Assembly: GCA_035288785.1 (NCBI GenBank)
Contig: DATDZF010000017.1
Location: 1 to 28,420, forward strand
Reading direction: 5' to 3'
From: JACRGC01 sp035288785
Lineage (GTDB): Archaea; Micrarchaeota; Micrarchaeia; Norongarragalinales; SBBD01
Length of the DNA stretch: 28,420 nucleotides
In this document: piece after piece, positions 1 through 8,770 of the stretch
Position numbering within the stretch: the first letter of the stretch is position 1
How the letters are laid out: each line of letters begins with the position of its first letter
The notes under the pieces: generated by a model
Databases searched by the model: none
What the model was told of the DNA's origin: nothing
Seen by the model: the letters and a program-made list of their open reading frames with translations, nothing else
Made by a program: the position numbers and the translations under genes

Positions 1-581
1 CCTCGGAAGTCGTCCTTGCCAATTTGCATTCTGGGGAAGTTCTCGAATACAAGCAGCTTCCCATGAATTATTGCGCGTACACACCTTGCTTTAGGCGTGA
101 GGCTGGCTCGCATGGGAAGGATACCCGCGGGATCATCCGCCAGCACCAGTTCGATAAGGTTGAGCTTGTTAAAATTACCCTTCCCGAGCAATCAATTGCA
201 GAGCATCAGGCGCTTCTTGGCAATGCCGAGGAGGTTTTGAAGCGGCTAGAGTTGCCATACCGCGTGATTGAGCTTTGCACCGGCGACCTTGGTTTTGGCT
301 CCGAAAAGACATATGACCTTGAGGTCTGGCTCCCTTCCCAGAAAAAATACCGTGAAATCAGCTCCTGCAGCAATTGCGGCGACTTCCAGGCGCGGCGCGC
401 GAACATAAAATTCCGCGACAGGGATAACTCGTTCAAATTCGTGCATACTCTTAATTCCTCCGGTGTTGCGGTGGGGCGCTGCCTTGTTGCAATCCTTGAG
501 AATTGCCAAAAGGCGGATGGATCCGTTGCCATGCCCAAAGCGCTCCTGCCATTCTTGAATGGGATTGAGAAAATAGGGTGA
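1..581 (+). CDS. serS: Seryl-tRNA synthetase, C-terminal part (5' end outside window)
   Basis: Class II aminoacyl-tRNA synthetase that charges tRNA-Ser with serine in the cytoplasm. The reading frame is open from base 3, so the gene starts upstream of the window; only about 192 residues of the catalytic core are present. Motif 2 is clear (FRREAGSHGKDTRGIIRQHQ), followed by FDKVELVKI, and motif 3 is visible near the end as GVAVGRCLVAILENCQ, close to the family's usual GLAVGRTLVAILENYQ. These are features of the common SerRS, not the rare methanogenic form. The stop TGA lies inside the GGTGA ribosome-binding site of the next gene, so the two are translationally linked. Identification is firm. 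Confidence 0.96.
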   Translation, partial: SEVVLANLHSGEVLEYKQLPMNYCAYTPCFRREAGSHGKDTRGIIRQHQFDKVELVKITLPEQSIAEHQALLGNAEEVLKRLELPYRVIELCTGDLGFGSEKTYDLEVWLPSQKKYREISSCSNCGDFQARRANIKFRDRDNSFKFVHTLNSSGVAVGRCLVAILENCQKADGSVAMPKALLPFLNGIEKIG

Positions 582-585
582 ATTG

Positions 586-990
586 ATGAACCTAAATGTT
601 TTCGGGAAAGTATTCCTGTCCCTGTTGGTGGTATCGCTTTTAGGCTATAGCTTCAATCAGATCGGTGTGCAGGGCAAGATGATTGACTCGCTGCTCAAAT
701 TGCTCGCATTTGACCTTGCCATATCGCTGATTGCGGCGTGGTCGTATCCTTATGCCCGGGGCATCCGGAAAAATGACCAGCTGATTGCGCAAATCTCGAG
801 GCAGGTGGCACATGACAACATTGTTCACAACCACATCGATACCGTTCTGGTAACGTCGCTCCAGGATGGCCGGATAGGGGGGAAAATCCACGTCAGGCTC
901 CTCAATGGCAAGCGTGCCGAGGGCGTAATTTCCGCCTATGCGGGGACTTTTTCGCCCGCGGCCATACGGCTTACAGAAAGTGAGATGTGA
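586..990 (+). CDS. Small membrane protein, unknown function
   Basis: A 134-residue protein I cannot assign. It has two hydrophobic segments (about residues 5-24 and 33-53) followed by a soluble C-terminal region rich in beta-type residues (about 75-130), so a two-helix membrane anchor with a cytoplasmic or external domain is likely. ATG 586 is preferred over the TTG three bases earlier because GGTGA (577-581) sits four bases before it. It starts just after serS and ends overlapping the start region of the next gene, so serS, this gene and the metalloprotease form one transcription unit. It could be an accessory factor for the neighbouring membrane protease, but only adjacency supports that. 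Confidence 0.8.
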   Translation: MNLNVFGKVFLSLLVVSLLGYSFNQIGVQGKMIDSLLKLLAFDLAISLIAAWSYPYARGIRKNDQLIAQISRQVAHDNIVHNHIDTVLVTSLQDGRIGGKIHVRLLNGKRAEGVISAYAGTFSPAAIRLTESEM

Positions 991-995
991 ACGCC

Positions 996-1562
996 ATGGT
1001 TTTGAAGTTCGGATTCGAGGAAATCTTGCATATCGTGATCTCAGTCATAACCATCTCCGTTGCTTTCTCCTTGTTCCGGGCGGATTTCTGGCTCATCCTT
1101 TTTACCCTCGGGCTGGGCTTCATCCTTCACGAACTAGCGCATAAATACGTTGCCCAGATGTATGGCGCATTTGCAGTCTACCGTGCCTGGACGCTTGGGC
1201 TGCTCGTCGCGCTCGGGCTCGCAGTCATTACCGAGGGAAGGTTCATTTTCGCGGCACCGGGGGCAGTTGTGATATATGGCAAGCACCTGACCCACGCCCA
1301 GAATGGGAAAATTGCAATTGCCGGCAGCACCATGAATTTCATTTTGGCAATCCTGTTCCTTTCGATCGGCTTTGCCAATCCGGGTTCGAAGGATTTTGCC
1401 TGGACTGGGGCGTACATCAACGCGTTCCTTGGCGCCTTCAATATGATCCCGATCTACCCCTTGGACGGGCAAAAGGTGCAGGCCTGGAACGAAACCGCCT
1501 GGCTTGCGATCACCATCCTTTGCTGGGGCCTGCTGCTGGGTTTCATGACGGGCTTAATTTAG
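996..1562 (+). CDS. Site-2-protease-like M50 membrane metalloprotease
   Basis: A 188-residue intramembrane zinc protease of the M50 family. The zinc-binding HExxH motif is present as HELAHK (about residues 46-51) at the end of a hydrophobic segment, and the second ligand motif appears as NMIPIYPLDG (about 149-158), the family's NxxPxxPLDG signature. Four or more further hydrophobic helices make up the rest. Family members cleave membrane-bound substrates, often regulators; the substrate cannot be read from here. ATG 996 is chosen because GTGA (987-990) sits five bases upstream; a GTG at 987 overlapping the previous stop is the alternative. No PDZ domain is fused, and the protein is compact for the family. 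Confidence 0.9.
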   Translation: MVLKFGFEEILHIVISVITISVAFSLFRADFWLILFTLGLGFILHELAHKYVAQMYGAFAVYRAWTLGLLVALGLAVITEGRFIFAAPGAVVIYGKHLTHAQNGKIAIAGSTMNFILAILFLSIGFANPGSKDFAWTGAYINAFLGAFNMIPIYPLDGQKVQAWNETAWLAITILCWGLLLGFMTGLI

Positions 1563-1666
1563 GTTGATTTGAGGCAAATGAGCCATCCGCGCTAATTATC
1601 CTGTGCCCCTCTTTCTGCCGCTTCCCTAGGGGAAATGAAATACGGCTATTCCCGCTGTTGGCCCTT

Positions 1667-4600
1667 CTACCTTATTTTTGAGAAGACCGCAGTGATCCGC
1701 AGGTTGGGCCTTAGTTCCGAAAGGTCGAGCACTATCTCGATGTCCCCCTTAAGGTCGGTTGCCTGCACCTTCATCTCGATGCTTGCTGCGCCCACTTCCC
1801 TTCCAAATGGCTCCTTGATTTCATTCAGGTACGCGCGCAATGCGGAGTCCTCCGTGCTGATCACGAGCCGGATCCGATCGGATACCACAAAAGAATTTTT
1901 CTTCCTTGCCGCCTGGATGGCCCGGGAAAGCTCCCGGTGTGCGGCATGGAGTATGGTCTTATCCGAAAGGATTTTAGGCATCCAAACCTTGCCGCCTTCG
2001 AATTCCTTTGATGCGTAGTCCTGCCTCTCCCCGTATTCCACTTGCTCTGCATTATTTGAAACCTTCAGCACTTCCCCTATGATCTTTGCCGCCTCTTCCG
2101 ATTTATCATCGCCAGAAACCAGGAGCGCTTCAAGGGGCCACCTGAGCTTGAATTTGAGCTCCTGCCTAAGGGAATTTGCCGCCTCGGTGATCTTAGATCC
2201 GGTTTCAAACATCTCCACAAGCTTAAGGTCAACTTCCTTCTCATTCAGTGAGGGGTAATCGAGGAAATGGACGGATTGCGGCTCCCCATCGAAGCTAAGC
2301 TTCTGGTAGAGGTATTCGGATATGAACGGGGAGATGGGCGCGAGCAATTTGGAGTATTCATAGAGCACATGCCTGATTATCGAAAGGCATCCCGCCTGGT
2401 CCGCCGCATCATTGCTGCTTGAAACACGGTCCCGGACCAGTTTTATGTATGTCCTCGAGAAATCGTCAACGATGAATTTTATCAGCTCCCTTCCTGCAAA
2501 ATGGAATTCGAATTTCTCAAGATGGTCACTCGCCCTTTGCTTGAGGATGTTCAGCTTGCTGACAATCCAGCCATCCTCAGGCCGCATGCCCGCAAGAATG
2601 GGTTCTTCAACTTCAATGCCTTTCGAGTACGTCTCATAGAAAGCATAAATGTTGAACAGTATGGCATACGCACGTTTTACCTCCTCTGCGGTCTTGTATG
2701 AAAATTTCTGGACCTCCCATGGCGCGATCTCGTAGCAATAATACATGCGTATGACATCCGCAGAAAGCTTGGAAATCCCCTCGGTTGCGGGTATTACATT
2801 GCCAAGGCTCTTGCTCATCTTTTCGCCCTTCTCATCAAGCACCCAGCCCATCATCGCGACGGTTTTGTATGGCGCCTTACCGAAAACACCTACTGACGTG
2901 AACATCAGCGAGTCGAACCATCCCCTGATCTGGTCCTGGGATTCGGTGATAAGGTTCATTGGAAACATGCTTTCGAACAGCTGCTTATTCTTGAAAGGGT
3001 AGCCAAGCGATGCCCAAGGCGCTATGCCCGAATCGAACCATACGTTCAGGATGTCCTTTACGCGCCTCATCGTCCCGCTGCAATTGCTGCATTTGATATC
3101 TATGCCATCGACAATGTGCCGGTGCAGGTCGGTGAGCCCATTTTGCGGGAGTTTGGTAACTGCCCTTTCCCTCAGCTCATCCCTGCTTCCGATGACATCA
3201 AATTTTCCGCATTGCCCGCAGATCCATATCGGAAGTGGGATTCCCCAATACCTTTGTTGTGAGATCGCCCAATCCTCCCGGTCAACAAGCCAATTATGGA
3301 ATTTCACCTTCCCGTATTCGGGCAGCCAGCTGACATGGTGCTCGTTTTCAGAAATCATCAGGTCCTTGATTGGCTCAACCTTCAGGTACCACTGCTTGCT
3401 TAGCCGGAATATCAGCGGTGTTTTGCATCTCCAGCAAAGGGCCGCGCGATGCGTTATCTGCTCCGAATGCAGGAGCTTATTTTCAGACCCGAGCTTCAGG
3501 GTTATGGCCTCATTTGCCTTCTTCACGAACATTCCAGAAAACTCTCCGGCATTTTCTGTAAAGAATCCGTGCTCGTCGACGGGAGAAACCGCCGGCAGCC
3601 CGTAATATTTTCCGATCATGAAATCCGTCTGTCCATGCCCTGGCGCGCAATGCACAAGGCCCGTCCCCTCGGCCATGGTGACGAATTCCTCGTATTCCTC
3701 CCGCTCCTCGGTCCCAGTCAGCTTGTCGGCATCCTTTATTCCGATGGCCGCGCCAGGTAATGTGGAATTTAAATTAGGGGCATTATCTTCAGGTTTTCCA
3801 GATTGGCGTACTATCGCCATCCCAGCATTTGCGCCAACCCTTATCGGCGTACTTTCCTCCGTTTTCCTGTGCACAAGCTTGTGCTTCTTGTATTTTTTCG
3901 AGGTCATGATGGGGATGCTTAGGTGGACTTTTCTTGCCCTGCCATCAAGGAGCTTTTGCTGTGGTACATCCAGAAGGGGCTCATATTCGAGCCCGTCCAG
4001 GTCGGCGCCAAGCACTTGGCTTTGGACATCATATTCGAGCCCTAATTTTTCCTTGATAACCGCATATGCGCGCTTCTCTGCAACAATAAGGATTTCGTTT
4101 CCAACCCGCATGCGCAGGTAGTTCTCGTCAGGATGTACGACGATTGCAACATTTGCAACAAGTGTCCAGGGGGTTGTGGTCCATACGACCAGGTATTCGT
4201 TTTGCCTGCCCTTTACCTTGAATTTCACAAAAACAGATGGGTCGGGTACATCCTTGTAGGAATCGCTTACCTCGTACCCGGAAAGGGTGGTTTCGCAATG
4301 GGGGCACCAATATACCGGCTTTTCGCCCTCAACAAGAAGCCCTTTTTCGTGCAATTGCTTAACCGTCCACCATCCGCTCTCAATATAGTAGTCCTTGTAG
4401 GTGAAGTAAGGCTCTGCGTAGTATCTCCAGGCGCCAAGCATCCGGTAATAGTCCATCCAGCCCTTTTCGGTATTCAATACCTTTTGCTGGCAAAGCGCAT
4501 CAAATTTCGCAATGCCGATCTTCTCGATGTCGCCCTTGCTCTGGATCCCAAGCTCCTTTTCAACCATGACCTCCGTTGGGAGGCCGTGGCAGTCGAAACC

Positions 4601-4834
4601 CGCCTGGAAATAGCTTTTGAACCCCTTCATCTGCTTGAACCTGGACCAGATATCCTTGCATACGGTGGTTTTCACGTGGCCCACGTGGGGCTGCGCATTT
4701 GCATAGGGCGGGCCGTCAAGCAGGAAAAAGGGTTTTGCATTGGGCCTAAGCTGCGCTAATTTTTGAGGTATCCTGTTCTTTTCCCAAAAATCCAACATGC
4801 TCCTTTCAATTTCTTTTTGGTCGTATGTAAGCAT
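1667..4834 (-). CDS. ileS: Isoleucyl-tRNA synthetase
   Basis: Class I synthetase, 1055 residues, that charges tRNA-Ile. The HIGH motif appears as HVGH (about 50-53) after GPPYANAQ, and the KMSKS loop as GEKMSKSLGN (about 672-676). The CP1 editing domain shows WTTTPWTL (about 218-225) and GTGLVHCAPGHG. Zinc-ligand pairs are visible (CWRC, CGQC, CSNC). ATG 4834 gives the expected family N-terminus (YDQKEIERSMLDFWEKN); an in-frame ATG at 4900 would lie at or before the predicted transcription start. Between about residues 302 and 383 the editing domain carries a roughly 75-80-residue insertion rich in Lys, Glu and Ser that most relatives lack, as far as I can judge from memory. The gene is convergent with the protease gene, with a 104-base gap. 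Confidence 0.97.
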   Translation of the reverse strand: MLTYDQKEIERSMLDFWEKNRIPQKLAQLRPNAKPFFLLDGPPYANAQPHVGHVKTTVCKDIWSRFKQMKGFKSYFQAGFDCHGLPTEVMVEKELGIQSKGDIEKIGIAKFDALCQQKVLNTEKGWMDYYRMLGAWRYYAEPYFTYKDYYIESGWWTVKQLHEKGLLVEGEKPVYWCPHCETTLSGYEVSDSYKDVPDPSVFVKFKVKGRQNEYLVVWTTTPWTLVANVAIVVHPDENYLRMRVGNEILIVAEKRAYAVIKEKLGLEYDVQSQVLGADLDGLEYEPLLDVPQQKLLDGRARKVHLSIPIMTSKKYKKHKLVHRKTEESTPIRVGANAGMAIVRQSGKPEDNAPNLNSTLPGAAIGIKDADKLTGTEEREEYEEFVTMAEGTGLVHCAPGHGQTDFMIGKYYGLPAVSPVDEHGFFTENAGEFSGMFVKKANEAITLKLGSENKLLHSEQITHRAALCWRCKTPLIFRLSKQWYLKVEPIKDLMISENEHHVSWLPEYGKVKFHNWLVDREDWAISQQRYWGIPLPIWICGQCGKFDVIGSRDELRERAVTKLPQNGLTDLHRHIVDGIDIKCSNCSGTMRRVKDILNVWFDSGIAPWASLGYPFKNKQLFESMFPMNLITESQDQIRGWFDSLMFTSVGVFGKAPYKTVAMMGWVLDEKGEKMSKSLGNVIPATEGISKLSADVIRMYYCYEIAPWEVQKFSYKTAEEVKRAYAILFNIYAFYETYSKGIEVEEPILAGMRPEDGWIVSKLNILKQRASDHLEKFEFHFAGRELIKFIVDDFSRTYIKLVRDRVSSSNDAADQAGCLSIIRHVLYEYSKLLAPISPFISEYLYQKLSFDGEPQSVHFLDYPSLNEKEVDLKLVEMFETGSKITEAANSLRQELKFKLRWPLEALLVSGDDKSEEAAKIIGEVLKVSNNAEQVEYGERQDYASKEFEGGKVWMPKILSDKTILHAAHRELSRAIQAARKKNSFVVSDRIRLVISTEDSALRAYLNEIKEPFGREVGAASIEMKVQATDLKGDIEIVLDLSELRPNLRITAVFSKIR

Positions 4835-4904
4835 ACCTAGCGCCAGTTTGGCAGTTTTGCGGTAATCGGCTCGCACAAGAAGTATTAGGTATAGGGGCAA
4901 AATG

Positions 4905-4916
4905 TTATTAAAAGGC
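4905..4916 (-). promoter_or_regulatory. Candidate TATA box for ileS
   Basis: On the minus strand the sequence CTTTTAATAA follows a run of A and T with GG. It would place transcription start near 4880-4885, leaving a leader of about 50 bases before ATG 4834. This is a visual match to the archaeal TATA consensus only. Confidence 0.5.
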
Positions 4917-5213
4917 CTATTTTAACAGTGAATTTGGGGTTCCTTGCAGCAGGGGGCTAACAGTTCGCTTTCGGAAGAAATCCCGCAATACATTATAATT
5001 GGGCAAAGGCGCCGGAAAGACAAGGTCGTGGAGGCTTATTCTTTATGCCGGCGCCCCGCCTTGAATAACTCCGGCATCCGGCGCTAATATTAATTTGGTA
5101 AAAAATAAATCAACAATGAGTTTATTGGCAAGCGAGTCTAGAGGGAAATTCTTTTTTCCTTTGAATAATGGTTGATTTTAAGTAAACTTTATGTTGATCC
5201 CTTAACTTCTGCC
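4917..5213. other. Intergenic region with an 8-bp inverted repeat; possible small RNA
   Basis: No gene is seen between the ileS promoter and the next promoter. GGCGCCGG (5008-5015) is exactly inverted as CCGGCGCC (5048-5055), which could form a stem closing a 32-base loop. An ATTATAATT stretch at about 4991-4999 could be a TATA box 20-25 bases before this stem on the plus strand. A third related piece, CCGGCATCCGGCGC, follows at about 5071-5084. A structured small RNA is possible; I recognise no known family. Confidence 0.35.
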
Positions 5214-5221
5214 TTTAAAAG
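5214..5221 (+). promoter_or_regulatory. Candidate TATA box for the winged-helix gene
   Basis: TTTAAAAG lies about 37 bases before ATG 5255, predicting a start near 5240 and a short leader containing GCGAGGGC. Visual match only. Confidence 0.5.
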
Positions 5222-5254
5222 CTTTTTATTTCAGTTAACATCCTGCGAGGGCCT

Positions 5255-6118
5255 ATGAGCGTCATCAGGGAGCCAATATTGAGCATCCCAAGGCTAGCTG
5301 CCTCGAACGGGAAAAAGGACTCAAAATCCTGGATTGTCCATATCCTAAGCCATGAATGGCCCCTTTCTGCGAAGGAGATTCACTACCGTGTCCAGAAAAC
5401 CAATGGGGCCGGCATCACCTACCAAGGGATCCACAAATCCATCCGCCTGATGGCCCTGGATGGCGTCCTCCAAAAAACCCACTCGAAGTATTTGCTCGAT
5501 GCCAACTGGGTTTCGGGCCTGCGCAAGTTCGGCGAGGAAGTCCAGTCCGCTTTCAAGGGGAGGCGCTGCCTCCACCTGGGCGAAATCGCGGAAAATTCAT
5601 CTGTGCAGCTTATTTTTGACTCTTTTATTGAATTTTTTTATTGGATAATCGAGGAACTCGGGGCAAATGAGGCAAAAGGTACCGATGGGCTCTCGACTTT
5701 TGCAATCGCATACCACCCATGGCCAATTGTGTGCTTGTCAAAAACGCAGTACCTTGGGCTTAAGCAGCTGTTTTCCGCGGGGGAGCATTACATCGCCTGC
5801 AAGGGAAATTCGGCAATGGACAAATCGCTTGTCTCCCTTTGGAAGAATGCGGGGGCCTTTGTAAAATTAGGCGCAGAATGCTCAAAAAATTGCGACATGC
5901 TCGTATTTGATGATTTCGTCATCCAGCTTTTTATCCCCAGCCAGACAAAGAATGAATTTTCGAGGATATTTTCAGCCTCGCAGCGCATGAATGGCAAGAT
6001 GCTTACGGAATTATACAAGGTAATTTACGAAGCGAATGATCCCGTCACCGTGCTCGCATCACGGAATCCGGCTTTAGCCATGCAAATCAAGCAGGAAGTA
6101 ACCCACGTTTTCGGTTAA
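5255..6118 (+). CDS. Winged-helix DNA-binding domain protein, unknown ligand
   Basis: A 287-residue protein. Residues about 24-90 read as a winged helix-turn-helix (WIVHILSHEWPLSAKEIHYRV, then ITYQGIHKSIRLMALDGVL, then a short beta wing), of the kind seen in archaeal transcription regulators. The remaining 190 residues form an alpha/beta region I do not recognise; it has several Cys and Trp residues but no clear enzyme motif. It has its own TATA box and is followed after 30 bases by a membrane protein gene on the same strand, so it may regulate that gene. It is not a close match to TrmB, ArsR or MarR proteins by eye. A regulatory role is inference from the DNA-binding fold. Confidence 0.8.
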   Translation: MSVIREPILSIPRLAASNGKKDSKSWIVHILSHEWPLSAKEIHYRVQKTNGAGITYQGIHKSIRLMALDGVLQKTHSKYLLDANWVSGLRKFGEEVQSAFKGRRCLHLGEIAENSSVQLIFDSFIEFFYWIIEELGANEAKGTDGLSTFAIAYHPWPIVCLSKTQYLGLKQLFSAGEHYIACKGNSAMDKSLVSLWKNAGAFVKLGAECSKNCDMLVFDDFVIQLFIPSQTKNEFSRIFSASQRMNGKMLTELYKVIYEANDPVTVLASRNPALAMQIKQEVTHVFG

Positions 6119-6148
6119 GCCCGCCGATATTCCTGCTCTTTGGCGGGC
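6119..6148 (+). promoter_or_regulatory. Intercistronic hairpin abutting a start codon
   Basis: GCCCGCC (6119-6125) directly after the upstream stop is exactly inverted as GGCGGGC (6142-6148), which touches ATG 6149. The seven-pair GC stem could end transcription or hide the start codon of the membrane protein gene. Confidence 0.5.
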
Positions 6149-6805
6149 ATGGGGTTTTCCATTGATTTCACATTGGTATTTTTTCCAATAATGCTGTTAT
6201 TGGCTGCGCTTCCGGCCCTCCTTGTCCCAAAAAATATCGCAATGGTAATAAACCGCCAGGGAGTATTGTATCCGAGCGGTATGGACCTGTTCCTAATATT
6301 CCAATTCGGCCTGATCGGGGCACTCCTCTCTGAAGTCGACGTGATCGTCGATGAGAAGAAGCGGGGGAGCGAAATGGTTGCAATGATCCTTGCGATTGCC
6401 TGCTCGGCAATGATGGCGCGCCTTATTTTTATAGACCCGGCCGCTGCAATAATATTCGGCGGCGTTCTGATGGGCGTGCTAATTGGAGGAAAAGTCGATT
6501 CGCTGCCCTTCCTTGTCGGGCTGCTGATTGCTGGGGGCGGCATGCTTGGCGCCTACCTTTACCGCGGATTTGCGATCCTTGCACCTGTGGCTGTTGCCCT
6601 TGCATTCTGCGGCTTTGTCGATGAATACGGCCATGACCGGATCCCCCGCATACGCAGCGGCCTTATGCGATGGTTTTTCAGCCACCGTTTCACAATGCCC
6701 CTCGGCGTCTTTTCGATTGCGTACCTTGGCCTAATTGGCTTTACCCATTTTTTCGCATTCCTTGCATTTGACATTGCCTATGAGATGAATTCGAAAAGGG
6801 ATTAG
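6149..6805 (+). CDS. Multi-spanning membrane protein, unknown function
   Basis: A 218-residue very hydrophobic protein with about six to seven membrane helices (for example residues 7-24, 43-60, 70-88, 92-108, 118-135, 140-155, 178-208). A short charged stretch (EVDVIVDEKKRGSE) separates helices two and three. I recognise no transporter or enzyme signature. ATG 6149 is chosen over TTG 6140 although no clear ribosome-binding site precedes it; the stem GGCGGGC touches the ATG. The gene ends convergently with the XRE-CBS gene, the stop codons overlapping at 6802-6805. It is likely cotranscribed with the winged-helix gene. Confidence 0.8.
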   Translation: MGFSIDFTLVFFPIMLLLAALPALLVPKNIAMVINRQGVLYPSGMDLFLIFQFGLIGALLSEVDVIVDEKKRGSEMVAMILAIACSAMMARLIFIDPAAAIIFGGVLMGVLIGGKVDSLPFLVGLLIAGGGMLGAYLYRGFAILAPVAVALAFCGFVDEYGHDRIPRIRSGLMRWFFSHRFTMPLGVFSIAYLGLIGFTHFFAFLAFDIAYEMNSKRD

Positions 6806-7356
6806 GCGGACCCAAGAAGGTCTGATTTGGTAATGATGCCAGATGGCTTATTCCCGGCCATCACTACCACTGCCACCGAATGGCGTAAAATATGGGTGAT
6901 GGACGAAAGCGGGGTATTTTCGCCTAGTGTTGGGAATGCATCCTCCAAGGCCGATTCTACCCTGATCGACCGGGGGTTGAAGTTAATATCCTCCTCCATC
7001 CTTTCCAATATCCCTTTTTCCGTTATGGATCCGATGATGTGGTGGTGATTATCAAGGACGATTAGCTGGGAAACCTCGTTTCTTTGCATCAAAGAGATTG
7101 CAACAGACAGCTTTTCGTTGGATTTTACGGACAATATCCGCGTCCTCATCACATCCCTTGCCGCCCTTTCCCCGCCTTTTTCCGATTTTTCGAGCACGCC
7201 GAATATTTTCCTTGCAAGGCCATAGGCAGGATCCATCCTGCCCGACTCTATTTTTGCAACAAAGGACTGCGATACGCCCGATAGCTGTGCAAGCCTGGCC
7301 TGGGTAAGGTGCAGGGCCTTTCGTGACCGCTTTATCTCCATAAGCTCCGGGAGCAT
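6802..7356 (-). CDS. XRE-family helix-turn-helix plus tandem CBS domain regulator
   Basis: A 184-residue predicted transcription regulator. Residues about 3-60 are an XRE/Cro-type helix-turn-helix (LTQARLAQLSGVSQSFVAKIESGRMDP). Residues about 68-184 are two CBS repeats (DVMRTRILSVKSNEKLSVAISLM...LIVLDNHHHIIGSITEKGI and the second ending GNKPSGIITKSDLL). CBS pairs generally bind adenosyl ligands such as AMP, ATP or S-adenosylmethionine. The gene is divergent from S-adenosylmethionine synthetase across a 129-base shared region, so ligand-dependent control of that gene is an attractive inference. This domain pairing is known in archaea. ATG 7356 has a TATA-like element about 25-30 bases upstream, so the mRNA may be leaderless. 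Confidence 0.93.
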   Translation of the reverse strand: MLPELMEIKRSRKALHLTQARLAQLSGVSQSFVAKIESGRMDPAYGLARKIFGVLEKSEKGGERAARDVMRTRILSVKSNEKLSVAISLMQRNEVSQLIVLDNHHHIIGSITEKGILERMEEDINFNPRSIRVESALEDAFPTLGENTPLSSITHILRHSVAVVVMAGNKPSGIITKSDLLGSA

Positions 7357-7485
7357 GGCAAAATAGGGCGCATGCTGGTATATTAATATTCCTATTGGAA
7401 TTTTTTTATTTCATCCGGAATAAAGGGCATGTTTTTTAAGAGGGGATGCCTGAATTCCAAAAAGAATATAATTGGTGATAATGAA
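7357..7485. promoter_or_regulatory. Divergent control region between XRE-CBS gene and SAM synthetase
   Basis: On the minus strand GTATATTAATATTCC-like sequence around 7378-7391 gives a TATA box for the regulator. On the plus strand candidate TATA elements are TTTTTTTATT (7401-7410) and GTTTTTTAAG (7432-7441). ATTCC-TATT-GGAAT (7388-7401) is a small dyad that could be an operator. GGTGAT (7474-7479) is the ribosome-binding site for ATG 7486. Confidence 0.5.
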
Positions 7486-8670
7486 ATGAGCCGCAATATC
7501 AGCGTTGAACGCGCACTCCATGAGATGGGCAACGTAGAGATAGTTGAACGGAAGGGTACGGGCCACCCGGATTCCCTTTGCGATGGGGTTGCCGAAGGGG
7601 TAAGCGTTGCCCTCTGCAAGGAATACCTGAAGGAATGCGGCGTCATCCTCCACCACAATACCGACAAGGTCCTGCTCAACGCGGGGGAAGCGGAAGCCCA
7701 ATACGGGGGCGGCAAGATCCTCAAGCCCATTTACCTCGTCCTTTCAGGGAATGCCACCTACAAGACGCAGGACTTCGAGATCGACGTGCCGATCATTGCA
7801 ATCAAGGCTGCCAAGGAGCACATGAAGGGCGCATTGAGGTATATCGATATAGAGGATGGGCTTGTGGTCGATTCGCGGATCTCTCCCGGCTCGGCGGATT
7901 TGGTCGACATCTTCAAGCGCAAAGGCAAGAAAAGCAGCAACGATACCTCGTTTGGTTGCGGGTATGCGCCGTTCTCAAAGATCGAAGAGAAGGTGATGAA
8001 GATTGAAAAGCACCTTAATTCGCAGGAATTCAAGCGCAAGGTCCCTGCATGCGGCGAGGACATCAAGGTGATGGGTTTGCGAGAGGGGAGCAAGCATAAG
8101 GTGACGATCGCGTGTGCAATCGTTGCGCGGCATGTCTCGGGGCTGTCGGATTACAAGGAGGCCATTGCCAAAATCACCGAGGAAGCGCATAAGACAATTG
8201 GCGACCATGAAACCGAAATTCAGGTTAACACCGGCGATAATTACGAAAAGAACAGCGTTTATATCACTGCGATTGGAACTTCTGCCGAGGCAGGCGATCC
8301 GGGAAGCGTAGGAAGGGGAAACCGCGTGAATGGCCTGATCACCCCCTTCCGGCCGATGTCGTTGGAAGCAGCTGCTGGGAAAAACCCCGTTACCCATATT
8401 GGGAAGATATACAATGTCGCTTCCTTCTATTTTGCAAATGAAATTGTCAAGCAATTCCCGGAAGTCAAGGGCTGCGAGATATACCTGCTCTCCCAGATTG
8501 GCCATCCGGTTGACCAGCCCAAAATGGCAGATATCCGCATCCGGACGGACCTTCAGGGGCCGGATTTTGATCGCATGAGGTCCGGGATCAGGGACCTAGT
8601 CGACCATAAGCTTGAGAACATATCTGAAATCACCAAGCTTATCATCGATAAGCGGCTACCCGTATATTGA
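7486..8670 (+). CDS. mat: S-adenosylmethionine synthetase, archaeal type
   Basis: A 394-residue enzyme that makes S-adenosylmethionine from ATP and methionine, the methyl donor for tRNA, rRNA and lipid methylation. Visible family blocks: ERKGTGHPDSLCDG (about 18-31), YGGGK, GDNYEKNSVYITAIGTSAEAGDPGSVGRGNR and GLITPFRPMSLEAAAGKNPVTHIGKIYN. The length matches archaeal enzymes (about 400), and the sequence is unlike the bacterial MetK. ATG 7486 is preferred over ATG 7429 because GGTGAT sits six bases upstream and the protein then begins as in relatives (MSRNISVERAL). The gene diverges from the XRE-CBS regulator. Confidence 0.97.
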   Translation: MSRNISVERALHEMGNVEIVERKGTGHPDSLCDGVAEGVSVALCKEYLKECGVILHHNTDKVLLNAGEAEAQYGGGKILKPIYLVLSGNATYKTQDFEIDVPIIAIKAAKEHMKGALRYIDIEDGLVVDSRISPGSADLVDIFKRKGKKSSNDTSFGCGYAPFSKIEEKVMKIEKHLNSQEFKRKVPACGEDIKVMGLREGSKHKVTIACAIVARHVSGLSDYKEAIAKITEEAHKTIGDHETEIQVNTGDNYEKNSVYITAIGTSAEAGDPGSVGRGNRVNGLITPFRPMSLEAAAGKNPVTHIGKIYNVASFYFANEIVKQFPEVKGCEIYLLSQIGHPVDQPKMADIRIRTDLQGPDFDRMRSGIRDLVDHKLENISEITKLIIDKRLPVY

Positions 8671-8770
8671 CCGGGCACGCGTATTTCTGCCGCCGTATCA
8701 TTGCTTCTGTGGAAAGCATAATTGCCATCCCTTCCCCCAGGGTAAATGCGCATCATTATCGGCGATTGGT

